DNA of 64,000 bases from Neobacillus driksii. Lineage in GTDB: Bacteria; Bacillota; Bacilli; Bacillales; Cytobacillaceae. The notes beneath the pieces are model-generated. The model was not told where the DNA came from and searched no databases. It worked only from the letters and a program-made list of their open reading frames with translations. Location of the stretch: positions 103,417 to 167,416 of the forward strand of contig NZ_JACCBX010000014.1 of the NCBI RefSeq assembly GCF_013409995.1, written 5' to 3'. Below, one piece after another: positions 49,480 through 59,127 of the stretch. Every line of letters begins with the position of its first letter. Position 1 is the stretch's first letter. Position numbers and translations under genes: made by a program.

Positions 49480-50970
49480 TTAATAAACAACCACTGGCTG
49501 ATAGACACTGAGGTTATCATAAACGGTTTTCATCATACTAGGAGATACGTTGACACAGCCGCCGGATCCTTGTGTAAGATAGGCGTTGTTGTTCCAGTTT
49601 GTCCTCCAGCTGGCGTCGTGAAATCCTTGACCGCTGTTGGTAAAGGGTGCCCAGTAATCGACTTCGACGGCATAATCAGCTTTGCCGACGGCGCTTCCCT
49701 TTAGTGTGTATGGGGTGCGTTTAAAGAGTATATACCATACACCAGGTGAAGTATCTTCACCCGTACTGTGTTTACCGGTAACAACATTTGTCGTTAATAC
49801 CAAATTTCCATCTCTGTAAAGCCAAATACGCTGTTCGGCAATGGATACTTCGGCATAGGTGCCACCAATGCCATTATTGGCAATAGTTTCGTACCCATAG
49901 CCCTCATTGTTCCAGCCGTTTCCGTGTATGTTGGAAGCAGAAATGGATTTCTCTCCTTTTTCAAAAGCAGCTTGAACAAGTGCTGCCTCTTTTTCGACAT
50001 CAAGTGCCCAGCCATAGCCTTCACCTTTAACCGAAATGACTGAACCTGAGTGGGTCGTAAAGTTGAAATTTTTTCGTAATGTGGATTGGGTGTTATTAAT
50101 TTCAGCAATTTTATCCTTAATGGTGCTTGGGTCAATCGAAACTGTCATATCTGTTGAGACAGAGGCATTTTGAATCACTTCACTGCCCTTTAACGTATAG
50201 ACTTTATCCTGTACCTTATAGTCAACCGTATTTTCAAGGAGCTCTTGCAGCTTCTTCTCTTGGTCTTTTACCAGCTGACTGTCTTCCATGAACGGTTGAA
50301 TTAAGATAGGATTCAGATGAATTTCACTCGTAAATGGATGTTTTTCATACTCCTTTAATATGCTAGCCACGTCATACTGCGTACCATCTACACCATTTAT
50401 GATTGTTATTTTTCCTTCTTGTAAGGTTACCTGCGCGTCTTTGGGAGCTTGTAAATTCTCATTCATCGCGCCCAGTTTTTGTTCCAGTTCGGTTTTCAGA
50501 CTTACACTACGATATTCGTCCTGTTTGCCTGGTGTTAACGAAAAATCCTTTGCTTTAAAGGAAGGAAAAAATGTCCACTGGTTTTTTAATAATTTTTTAA
50601 CTGCCGGTAGGTCCTCCTCGGTGAACCCCATCTTTGTATCATTTCCGTCTACTATTAATTCTTTTCCAATATAGACCTTGTTTGTTAGTACAGTAGATTG
50701 TAACCTTTTGAGAGCATCATGAGTCGTTAGGCCACTAACTTCAATGCTATTAATTGATGTATTTGCATTGAAATGATTTGCCTGATAAAAACTAATCCCC
50801 GACACTATCAGAACAATCATAATGCCGATGATTGCTGACATGAGCTTCCAATTTTTGTACCACTGCGTTTTATTGCTCCGTGAATGGTTAATCTCCTCAA
50901 CACTTTGTTCTACTGCGTTTTCCACAAATGTTCCCTCCACATACCTTTGCTCTAAATCCCATTCTACCAT
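49480..50970 (-). CDS. L,D-transpeptidase (YkuD domain, PG_binding_4)
   Basis: 496 residues. A cytoplasmic N-terminus of about 45 residues, one membrane segment (LMSAIIGIMIVLIVSGISFY), a long extracellular region of PG_binding_4-type domains, then a C-terminal YkuD domain. Catalytic Cys472 sits in GSGGCVNVSP, about 21 residues after His451 (GFHDASWR). Usual relatives read SHGC; here the His is Gly. It cross-links peptidoglycan through 3-3 bonds or anchors proteins (family knowledge). AGGAAATTA precedes the ATG. It stands alone upstream of the PTS operon, same strand. Confidence 0.88.
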   Translation of the reverse strand: MVEWDLEQRYVEGTFVENAVEQSVEEINHSRSNKTQWYKNWKLMSAIIGIMIVLIVSGISFYQANHFNANTSINSIEVSGLTTHDALKRLQSTVLTNKVYIGKELIVDGNDTKMGFTEEDLPAVKKLLKNQWTFFPSFKAKDFSLTPGKQDEYRSVSLKTELEQKLGAMNENLQAPKDAQVTLQEGKITIINGVDGTQYDVASILKEYEKHPFTSEIHLNPILIQPFMEDSQLVKDQEKKLQELLENTVDYKVQDKVYTLKGSEVIQNASVSTDMTVSIDPSTIKDKIAEINNTQSTLRKNFNFTTHSGSVISVKGEGYGWALDVEKEAALVQAAFEKGEKSISASNIHGNGWNNEGYGYETIANNGIGGTYAEVSIAEQRIWLYRDGNLVLTTNVVTGKHSTGEDTSPGVWYILFKRTPYTLKGSAVGKADYAVEVDYWAPFTNSGQGFHDASWRTNWNNNAYLTQGSGGCVNVSPSMMKTVYDNLSVYQPVVVY

Positions 50971-51191
50971 TAATTTCCTATTATTTTACATATTTATTAA
51001 ACTTTCATTACAATACTACATGATAGTATAACGTAAACTTTGTCGTTATTTGTATAAATTTTAACTATATATTTTTTGTAAAAAATGGTAGTAAACCAAT
51101 CGATAAATTCGATACATGTCTAGCGCGAAGAATATGGATAGAAATTAGGGAAATAATAGGAAATAACTAGGTTTTTAAGGAGTTTTCCGAC

Positions 51192-52661
51192 ATGAGTTTC
51201 TCGAATAAAACGGGACAGCTTTCCAATAATATTGAGAGAAATATAAAAATGTTAGAAGAGCATTTTTGTCATACAGACGATTTAATGAAAAAAGAACTCG
51301 CCATGGCAAAACAGAAGTGTGTCATTCTTTATCTTGATCCATTAGTAAAAAAAGAACTTCTTCAGACCTCTATTATTGAGCCCATTTTAGAAAGCGAATT
51401 CGATGATATTGAACAAATTGTCCATGCAGCAGAAGTAAAAAAGACCACGCTGATTTCTGAAGTGGGGAAACAATTATTAGGTGGATTCTGTGTGATTTTT
51501 CTAGAAGAGTGTTCCGAAGCATATACCGCTTCTGTCGGAGGAATAGAGGGCAGGTCCATTGAGGAACCGAATAATGAGCGGAATATTAAAAGTTCTCATG
51601 ATGGTTTTGTCGAAGAGTTTAGCTCCAATCTGCAGCTTTTACGAAAGAGAATAAAAAGCCCATATATGAAAGTGAAATATTTTACAATTGGAAACCTTAC
51701 CCAAACGAAAGTGGGTATAGTGTATCTAGAAAATCTAGCGAATAAAGAACTGGTTGTCGAGGTGGAGCGGAGATTATCTTCGATTGAAATTGATCAGCTT
51801 TATTCCACTGGAGATTTAGAGGAGCTGATTGAAGACCATCCTTTTTCGCCTTTTCCGCAAAATTTAGCAACAGAAAGACCGGATAGAGCAGTTTCCTATT
51901 TAGCCGATGGAAAGGTTACCATCATTGTGGATGGAAGTCCCCGCGTGTTAGTGGTTCCAATTACTTTTTTTGCCTTTTATCAGGCGCCGGATGACTATAA
52001 TAGCCGCTGGCTGGTTGGTTCCTTCTTTCGAGTTATTCGTATTTTTAGCTTCATTGTCGCGATTAGTTTGCCTGCTATCTATATAGCGATTGTAACTTTT
52101 CATTCAGAGGTCCTTCCGATTGGAATCCTATACTCCATTCGGACTTCCTTAGAATATGTTCCCTTTCCACCTTTTGTGGAGGCCTTAACGATGCAAATCA
52201 TTTTGGAACTATTAAAAGAGGCATCGATTCGTTTGCCGTCACCAATCGCTCAAACCATCGGGATTGTCGGGGGATTAGTCATTGGGACAGCTGTGGTAGA
52301 CGCCCATATCGTATCGAATATGATGATTGTTGTAATCGGTTTTACCGCCATTGCCTCCTTTGTGGCGCCGATCAATGAAATGGGGACGAGTGCAAGGCTG
52401 TTAGGATTTCCGACGATGATTGCTGCAACATTGTTTGGGTTTTTTGGAATTGTTTTTGTGTTGATGTTAATTTTTATACATTTATGTAAACTAGATTCTT
52501 TTGGAACGCCTTATTTTTCACCGTTAGCGCCATTTAAAAAAGAGGAGCTAAAGGATTCGTTCATCCGGCTGCCTTTATGGAAATTAAATACTCGACCAAC
52601 TGACGCAAAGCCAGCTTATGCGAATCAACAAGGGAGAGCAAGGGCATGGAAAAGGAAATGA
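51192..52661 (+). CDS. GerA-family germinant receptor subunit A
   Basis: 489 residues. Soluble N-terminal domain with SVGGIEGRSIEEPNNERNIK and SHDGFVEEFSSNLQLLRKRI, then DHPFSPFPQ and TERPDRAVSYLADGKV, followed by a membrane domain of 4-6 helices (GIVGGLVIGTAVVDAHIVSN). The EP, R and ERPD motifs are those of GerAA/GerBA/GerKA. Acts in the spore inner membrane as part of a germinant receptor; the ligand is unknown. AAGGAG precedes the ATG. The 3' end overlaps gene B by 16 bases. Confidence 0.93.
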   Translation: MSFSNKTGQLSNNIERNIKMLEEHFCHTDDLMKKELAMAKQKCVILYLDPLVKKELLQTSIIEPILESEFDDIEQIVHAAEVKKTTLISEVGKQLLGGFCVIFLEECSEAYTASVGGIEGRSIEEPNNERNIKSSHDGFVEEFSSNLQLLRKRIKSPYMKVKYFTIGNLTQTKVGIVYLENLANKELVVEVERRLSSIEIDQLYSTGDLEELIEDHPFSPFPQNLATERPDRAVSYLADGKVTIIVDGSPRVLVVPITFFAFYQAPDDYNSRWLVGSFFRVIRIFSFIVAISLPAIYIAIVTFHSEVLPIGILYSIRTSLEYVPFPPFVEALTMQIILELLKEASIRLPSPIAQTIGIVGGLVIGTAVVDAHIVSNMMIVVIGFTAIASFVAPINEMGTSARLLGFPTMIAATLFGFFGIVFVLMLIFIHLCKLDSFGTPYFSPLAPFKKEELKDSFIRLPLWKLNTRPTDAKPAYANQQGRARAWKRK

Positions 52662-53749
52662 CGACAAATCAGATCACTAAATTTCAGTTGTTTTTTCTAT
52701 TAATCCAAAGTCAAATTGGTGTGGCCCTTTTATCCTTGCCGCATGCTGTGCAGGAAAGTGCGAAAGGAGATGGGTGGATCTCTACCATCCTTGCAGGGGT
52801 GGCTGTTCAAGTAATGCTAGTCGTTTATTGGCAATTGTTAAAACGATTTCCGACCCTTATGTATACAGAAATAACTAAGAAGGTAGTCGGGAGTTTTTTA
52901 GGAAAATTACTTAATGTCTTTATTTATATGAATTTCATGCTTGTCGGAGGTTTAGCGACGATTCTTTTTATAAAAGTCATTAATTTATGGTTATTGCCTT
53001 TAACACCTGGATGGATGATCTCGCTACTAATCTTGACCGCATGTATTTATTTAGCGATTAGTGATTTAAAAATCATCGCAAGGTTTTTTGTCCTGGCTAC
53101 CTCCTTAATACTAATTTTATGGTTTACATCTGTATTAAGCTGGTTTACTCCGAAAGAATTTCAATATGTCCTTCCGATTGGCAGTTCAGGAATTAAAAAT
53201 ATTTTAATGGGAAGTAATAACTCGCTTCTCGCGATGTTAGGATTCGAAGCGCTGCTTTTTTTCTTCCCATTCATTATTGAAAATAAAAAGGGAGTATTGA
53301 AAACAGTATCAATTGCCAACCTTTTTATCACTCTCTTTTACACGTACTTTATTTTTATTACACTCATCAGTTTTAGTACTGATCAGCTGACTCAAATGAG
53401 GGAACCGATATTAAATCTACTTAGAGGAATATCCTATAAAATGATTGATCGGGTCGATCTTATTTTTCTGTCCGTATGGATGGTGCCGATGGCCACTTCG
53501 ATTATTACCTATTTATTTGCTGCAAGTAAAAGCTTGAATCTAGAAAAAAAGAATCATTACCGGAAGGCTGTCGTACTAAATGGAGGCATTCTTTTTTTGA
53601 TTACCTTGATTCCTAACGAAGACACCATCATTACCTTGTTTAACCAATATGTTTCTTATCTAAGTTATGTGGTCGTATTTTTGATTCCATCCTTGCTCTT
53701 AGTTCTTTCGATTCTGATGAAAAAGCATGAAATGAGTGAATCACGATGA
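52646..53749 (+). CDS. GerB-family germinant receptor subunit (amino-acid-permease-like)
   Basis: 367 residues, a polytopic membrane protein with about ten hydrophobic segments (QITKFQLFFLLIQSQIGVAL at the start), the spore germination / APC-like fold of GerAB. In relatives this subunit binds the germinant amino acid or sugar. It overlaps the A gene upstream and shares bases with the C gene downstream (ATGA), so the three are one operon, order A-B-C. Confidence 0.93.
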   Translation: MEKEMTTNQITKFQLFFLLIQSQIGVALLSLPHAVQESAKGDGWISTILAGVAVQVMLVVYWQLLKRFPTLMYTEITKKVVGSFLGKLLNVFIYMNFMLVGGLATILFIKVINLWLLPLTPGWMISLLILTACIYLAISDLKIIARFFVLATSLILILWFTSVLSWFTPKEFQYVLPIGSSGIKNILMGSNNSLLAMLGFEALLFFFPFIIENKKGVLKTVSIANLFITLFYTYFIFITLISFSTDQLTQMREPILNLLRGISYKMIDRVDLIFLSVWMVPMATSIITYLFAASKSLNLEKKNHYRKAVVLNGGILFLITLIPNEDTIITLFNQYVSYLSYVVVFLIPSLLLVLSILMKKHEMSESR

Positions 53750-54852
53750 GAAAAATCTTTCTTGTGATTTTGTTGATATTCCCCATTGTGTTGACTGGCT
53801 GTTGGGACCAGCGGCTTCTTGTGAACCGAACACTGGTGAACGGAATTAGTTTCGATCTAACAGAAGAGGGTCACATAACCGTTGCAGTGAGAGCATTAAA
53901 CATACAAAGTAAGGGCGGAGGTTTATTTGAAATTTCTGATGAATTAGTCGAAGCTGAAAGGCCGACGATTGTTGGTTTGGGATTAGATGTCGACAGTAAA
54001 ATTTCAGGAGAAATTGATGCGAGTAAAGCACACGTTTTAATCATAGGCGAAGAACTTGCTAAAAAGGGTATACATCCTTTAGTTGAGTTTTTTTATCGGA
54101 ATAGGGAGTCTTATTTATCTTCCAAGATTGTCATTAGTAAAGGAAAAGGGAAAGAGATTCTCTCTGTGGAAAAAGAAAAAAGCCCCATAGCATTCGTCAT
54201 CTTGCAATTACTTGAGGGGGCGGAAGCGGATACGGTCATTCCAAAAAAAAATACCTTTACGGTTTGGAACAATATATTAGACCCCGGTAAGGATATGATT
54301 TTGCCTTATCTTGAAAGAGTAAAGCCAGATAAGGTTACAGTGGCAGGAGTAGCCTTATTTAACGGTGATCGATATACAGGCAGCACCATACCGAAGGAAA
54401 AAAGCGGTGTACTATTGTCCTTAATGAATCAACTAGACAAAACGAATAGAATGGCATTGATCCTCGGTTCAAAAAAAGATGGCCGATCGATTTCTTTTGC
54501 AACTAGAGATTTATCACGAAACTTAGAAGTCCAAGTGGATCATGATGAAAAAATTACTTGTAACATTAATCTCAAAATAGATATTGAAGTGATTAGCTAT
54601 CCTCAGGATATTAAAAATGAATTAAATATCCAAAAACTAAATCACGATCTTTCTAATGAATTAACCAAACAGGCTAAGGAAATCACCAATACGTTAGTAA
54701 AAGCCAACTGTGACGCGTTTGGGATCGGCCGGCAAATCTCCAGCTTCCATCCTGAACTATGGAAGAAAATGAATTGGGACCAGGAATATAAAAATGTTCA
54801 AATTGAGCCTGTGGTAAAGGTAAACATCATAAAAACCGGGAATGTGTTTTAA
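53746..54852 (+). CDS. GerC-family germinant receptor lipoprotein
   Basis: 368 residues. Lipobox LTGC (Cys19) followed by WDQRLLVNRTLVNGISFDLT, the classic Ger(x)C opening; a C-terminal domain with long alpha-helical KLNHDLSNELTKQAKEITN. It is anchored to the outer face of the spore inner membrane and completes the receptor. The start overlaps the GerB stop by four bases. A terminator follows at 54918. Confidence 0.93.
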   Translation: MRKIFLVILLIFPIVLTGCWDQRLLVNRTLVNGISFDLTEEGHITVAVRALNIQSKGGGLFEISDELVEAERPTIVGLGLDVDSKISGEIDASKAHVLIIGEELAKKGIHPLVEFFYRNRESYLSSKIVISKGKGKEILSVEKEKSPIAFVILQLLEGAEADTVIPKKNTFTVWNNILDPGKDMILPYLERVKPDKVTVAGVALFNGDRYTGSTIPKEKSGVLLSLMNQLDKTNRMALILGSKKDGRSISFATRDLSRNLEVQVDHDEKITCNINLKIDIEVISYPQDIKNELNIQKLNHDLSNELTKQAKEITNTLVKANCDAFGIGRQISSFHPELWKKMNWDQEYKNVQIEPVVKVNIIKTGNVF

Positions 54853-54917
54853 GTTACTTTTTTTAGGGTTTTTTGGCTGATTTATCTCTGCAATACCGAG
54901 AGTTTATATTAGTAAAT

Positions 54918-54952
54918 AGGGAACCTGGCTTTTAAGCTTTGGTTCCCTTTTA
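54918..54952 (+). terminator. Terminator of the first ger operon
   Basis: AGGGAACC / GGTTCCCT stem with a 15-base loop, then TTTTA. Confidence 0.8.
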
Positions 54953-55084
54953 CTTACAATTTTCTTTATGTATATTTAGGTTAGCGAAATATGTAAAAAT
55001 TTAGTAAATAATTGTATCGAATTTCCTGCAAAACATTATATAATAATTTTGTTAGTAAAACTTTTATACTAAGGAGGGCGCATT

Positions 55085-57946
55085 TTGCATAATCGAAAAT
55101 GGACGAATCTCTCAATCGTTCTAGTACTAGTATTTTCTTTGTTTAGCCCGTTTACTAGTTTAAAAACTTATGCTGCGGCAGGGTTGCAATTACTAGACGT
55201 GACAGAGAAAAAAGAGTCCACGGTTCTTGTCTGGGAAGTGGTGAATGAGGGAGAGGATTTTACAGACTACCAATTAATAAAAAATGGTGAAGTGCTGGAT
55301 ATAGAGCCGGTACCATTAGATGAAACTTCAGAGGAAAATGTAAAAAGGTATTCCTATGAAGACCAAAATGTTGAAAAGAACACCCAATACACATACGAAA
55401 TCGCTGGAACCCTTTCCACCGGTGAAAAGGTAATAAGTGCGCCAGTAGAACATACTTTTGTTGGACAAGCAGAAGAACTGCAAGGTAATGTACTAGTAAC
55501 CCTTGAGTCAGATGTAGATGTTGTTACGACAAATATCAAGGTGGTTACGGATCAAGGTACGATTCCATGGGGATTTGATTTTTCAATAATCGGTGAAGAA
55601 GGTTCCGAAATCTCTTATTATGGTTATTTAGATGATGAAGGATTTTTTGTAGAATACGAGGCTGAATCCCGTGATATTGAACTTCCTATCGGAGCATACA
55701 GCTTAAATACCTACAACTACTCCACAGAAGAAGATATTACGGCTGCATTTACGATTGAGAGTGGGAAAGATTATGTAACAAGTCCAGTTGAAATCGTGTT
55801 CCCTGACGAACAACTAGTTATAAAAAAGGTTCTACAGATTGAAGGAACAACGGAGCAGTCGATTTCAATCGGATGGGGAGAGTTTGTCGATCCCGAAATA
55901 GTAGAAAAATACCTTGTCTATTTAAATGACGAACTGGCTGAAGAAATCACTGACCCATACTCTACATCTTTTACGTATTCAGAATTGGAACCTGAAACGG
56001 CGTATCAGGTAAAAGTAGAGTACGTCTATAAGGATGGATCAAGCGAGACCGTTACTGCAGAAATTATGACGTCAGCACCTCCTGCAGGTGAGGTTGTTGT
56101 TTTTGCAGATGAAAATCTAAAAAATGCAATTGCTAATCAATTGAAAATCCAGCACCGTGACATTTATACGGATGATATGGAAAAATTGACTGATTTAGAT
56201 GCCAGCTATTCAGACATTAGTGATTTAACAGGCATGGAGTATGCTGTTAATCTTACAAGTCTTATGTTATATGGTAATCAAATTGAAAATCTATCACCGC
56301 TTGCGAACCTTACGAATCTAGTGTCTCTGGATTTGGATGAGAATTTGATTACGAGTCTTGATGACTTGAAAAACTTGCAAAACCTTGAATCTTTGTTTTT
56401 ATCTTTTAACCAAATTGAAGATATTCGTGTCCTGAACGCATTACCGAATCTCTCTTATGTTACGTTAATCGGTAATGAAGGTCTTGAATTTACAAAAGGT
56501 TCCGAAGATGCTGAAGTGTTAAAAAAATTAATTACAGCTGGGGTTTCAGTTGAGTGGCTGTTAGAAAACTTCGAAATTTCGATTCAGGATGTAACGGAAT
56601 CCTTGATTCAATTTGAATTTAATTTTCCTGGCGTTACTGATTTCATCAGCGGGTATAACGTTTATCTAAATGGTAAGTTAGTGGGAGAATTACCAGTCGA
56701 AGAGAATGGTTATGAGCTAAGTGATCTTGAGCCCCTGACAGAATATGAGATTAGTGTAGAAGCTGTTGATAAAGTTGGTAATGTTTGGGCTAGTGCCTAT
56801 AATTATTTGACAACACCCCCTATACCAGAGGGAGAAGTGGTTCAATTTAAGGATCCAGCTCTGAAAGAGGCAGTACGTGATGCTTTGCATATTTACTCCC
56901 GTGACCTTTACGAGAGTGATATGACCATTCTGATAAGCTTAGATGCGAGCGATCGGGGAATTGAAGAGCTTGAAGGATTAGAGTTAGCTGCGAATCTGCA
57001 GGAATTGTTATTGGACTCCAACGCCATTCGCAATTATGAGCCAATAGCTGGATTATCGAATTTAGTTTATTTATCGCTAAGCAATAATAAAATGTCAGAC
57101 ATTTCTGGGCTGGCGGCATTAACAAATTTAGAATCGTTAATCCTCGATGGCAATGAAATAATAGATATTAGTATTCTATCTCAATTTTCAAAGCTTTCTT
57201 TTTTGTCTTTACAAGAAAATAAGGTAAAAGATATTGGTCCATTAGCGAACTTAAATATTGAATTTCTTAACATTGGCTATAACGATATTGACGATATTTC
57301 AAGTCTGCTAGAATTAGAGAATTTACAATACGTCTTAATCATGAACAATCCACTCGATTTAACGGAAGGCTCTGAGACACGATCTGTCATTCAAACGTTA
57401 GAAGACAATGGGGTCATCGTTATGTATGAATATCTGGACATTTCCGTCGATGAAGTAACGGAAAGTACGATTAAGATTAGCTGGGGACCTGTTCCGCAAA
57501 ACGATGTACAGGATTACCTCTATTATGTCCTAGTAGATGGGGAAGAAGTGGCTATTGATTTAACTGATTCTTCTTATACCTTCACTGATCTTGAAGCGGA
57601 AACAGAGTATAAGATTGAAGTCTTAGGAATAAGTGAGAACTCGGAAAGTTTTATTTATGGAACTACTGTTGTTACTACATCTGCTGTCCAGGATACTCCT
57701 GAACCTAATCCTGGGGATTCTGAAGATGATAAAGGAACCGTTGGAGATGTTGATAAATCTCCAACTAATCCAGGTAAAGAAACTGAAAATCATTCAAATC
57801 CGGTTGATAAAGGTACAAAAAAACCTGGACTGAATCTGCCAAACACAGCAACAAACAGCTTTAATTTGTTCGTGTTCGGACTTGGTTTAGTTGCAGTAGG
57901 ATTCACGTTCCTTGTAGTTAAACGCAGGAAAGTAATAAACAAATAA
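55085..57946 (+). CDS. Internalin-like LRR/FN3 surface protein with LPNTA sortase signal
   Basis: 953 residues from TTG 55085 (AAGGAGGGCG upstream). Order: signal peptide (about 1-30); a beta-rich N-terminal part; FN3-like domain (about 245-330); LRR block 1 (about 338-486; units such as NLTSLMLYGNQIENLSPLAN); FN3-like (about 495-580); LRR block 2 (about 585-772; NLVYLSLSNNKMSDISGLAA); FN3-like (about 780-870); a Pro/Asp/Gly linker; LPNTA (918-922), hydrophobic helix and KRRK tail. Each LRR block opens with a similar helical cap (F.D..LK.A...L.I..RD.Y..DM). Probably an adhesin or ligand-binding surface protein; the ligand is unknown. Confidence 0.9.
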   Translation: MHNRKWTNLSIVLVLVFSLFSPFTSLKTYAAAGLQLLDVTEKKESTVLVWEVVNEGEDFTDYQLIKNGEVLDIEPVPLDETSEENVKRYSYEDQNVEKNTQYTYEIAGTLSTGEKVISAPVEHTFVGQAEELQGNVLVTLESDVDVVTTNIKVVTDQGTIPWGFDFSIIGEEGSEISYYGYLDDEGFFVEYEAESRDIELPIGAYSLNTYNYSTEEDITAAFTIESGKDYVTSPVEIVFPDEQLVIKKVLQIEGTTEQSISIGWGEFVDPEIVEKYLVYLNDELAEEITDPYSTSFTYSELEPETAYQVKVEYVYKDGSSETVTAEIMTSAPPAGEVVVFADENLKNAIANQLKIQHRDIYTDDMEKLTDLDASYSDISDLTGMEYAVNLTSLMLYGNQIENLSPLANLTNLVSLDLDENLITSLDDLKNLQNLESLFLSFNQIEDIRVLNALPNLSYVTLIGNEGLEFTKGSEDAEVLKKLITAGVSVEWLLENFEISIQDVTESLIQFEFNFPGVTDFISGYNVYLNGKLVGELPVEENGYELSDLEPLTEYEISVEAVDKVGNVWASAYNYLTTPPIPEGEVVQFKDPALKEAVRDALHIYSRDLYESDMTILISLDASDRGIEELEGLELAANLQELLLDSNAIRNYEPIAGLSNLVYLSLSNNKMSDISGLAALTNLESLILDGNEIIDISILSQFSKLSFLSLQENKVKDIGPLANLNIEFLNIGYNDIDDISSLLELENLQYVLIMNNPLDLTEGSETRSVIQTLEDNGVIVMYEYLDISVDEVTESTIKISWGPVPQNDVQDYLYYVLVDGEEVAIDLTDSSYTFTDLEAETEYKIEVLGISENSESFIYGTTVVTTSAVQDTPEPNPGDSEDDKGTVGDVDKSPTNPGKETENHSNPVDKGTKKPGLNLPNTATNSFNLFVFGLGLVAVGFTFLVVKRRKVINK

Positions 57947-57955
57947 GTTAAGAAT

Positions 57956-57983
57956 AGGACAAGGGGTCTTAGCCCTTTGTCCT
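57956..57983. terminator. Terminator between convergent genes
   Basis: AGGACAAGGG / CCCTTTGTCCT stem with one bulge, between the LRR gene and the leftward GerB-type gene. Confidence 0.7.
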
Positions 57984-59093
57984 TTATATTTTTTGATGAC
58001 TACTACGTTTTCGGTTCTTTATAAAGGCAATCCCTAAGAGTAACATGGGAATTATAACAAGAAAGAACGGGTGCACATAGCGTGTACCAAATTCTAACCC
58101 TTCCTTTAAATGCTCAGCATAGCTGCTTGCAATTGTGACGGACATGAACAAAACCACCATCCCCATAGGATAGGTTAACTTGGAAGGTTTCTTTATCTTG
58201 AATATCACTGCAGCAATTGCAACGGCCGCATAAAAATAAATGCTTACCTTAAAAAATATACAGATGACCATAGATATCATGAAAAAAACATCAAGACGTT
58301 CAAGAAATTCTGCCACTTGTATACTTTGAATGGTACTTAAAAGCGGAAATTGCGAGCGTGATGCAAGGTCAACACCTAATACACCAATGTTTATTGCCAT
58401 CGTTATGGCAAGATTAATTCCGCTCAAGCCTATTGCAAATAACCCTACTTTTTTCACACTTTTTCTTTTGGTTATATAGGGGAAAATCATTGAAAAAACA
58501 ATGGATTCACCGAATGGAAAATATAAGGTCTGTGTGAAAGCTACTTTGGCTATTGGAAAAATGCCTTCCTCTAGCATTGGTTTTAAATTATTCAAATCAA
58601 TAAGCCCAGAAAAGACAATGAGAATAAAACCAGTAATAGCAAGAAAATAGATAGAAACAAAAAATAATTCTCCGGTTCTTGCCACGACCTCAATACCTTT
58701 GCTAACAGCATAAATAATAACCAGCATTAATAGGGCATTTACAATAAATAAGGGAGTTTCGAGATAGGCAAAGGTCAGGAGCATTTCCCCAAAATCGCGA
58801 AGTACCCTGGCTGCCGTATACATAAAAAAAATAATATACCAAAAGGCAAGGAATGTACCCGCTATTTTTCCAAGCAGCTTTTGCATATATTCCGGGGGGG
58901 CTAACTCTGGATAATAAAGAAATAAACGGTAATTTATCCAGAATAAGAATAGCCCCCCTATCAAACCACTCAGAATGGCCAGCCAGGCATCTTGTTTGGC
59001 GTCAATTGCAAGAGGTACCAAAATCGCACTGCCGAGTTCAAATAACAAGATTAGGACAAAAAGCTGGTATAAGCTTATTTTTGCCTTTTCCAC
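57984..59093 (-). CDS. GerB-family germinant receptor subunit, second operon
   Basis: 369 residues with about ten hydrophobic segments (ISLYQLFVLILLFELGSAIL at the start). Spore germination APC-type permease family. It is the last gene of a leftward A-C-B operon, 34 bases after the C gene. The ligand is unknown and likely different from that of the operon at 51-55 kb. Confidence 0.92.
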   Translation of the reverse strand: MEKAKISLYQLFVLILLFELGSAILVPLAIDAKQDAWLAILSGLIGGLFLFWINYRLFLYYPELAPPEYMQKLLGKIAGTFLAFWYIIFFMYTAARVLRDFGEMLLTFAYLETPLFIVNALLMLVIIYAVSKGIEVVARTGELFFVSIYFLAITGFILIVFSGLIDLNNLKPMLEEGIFPIAKVAFTQTLYFPFGESIVFSMIFPYITKRKSVKKVGLFAIGLSGINLAITMAINIGVLGVDLASRSQFPLLSTIQSIQVAEFLERLDVFFMISMVICIFFKVSIYFYAAVAIAAVIFKIKKPSKLTYPMGMVVLFMSVTIASSYAEHLKEGLEFGTRYVHPFFLVIIPMLLLGIAFIKNRKRSSHQKI

Positions 59094-59127
59094 GCTTTTG
59101 TCACATCCTTTTCATCCTTTTTAATTA

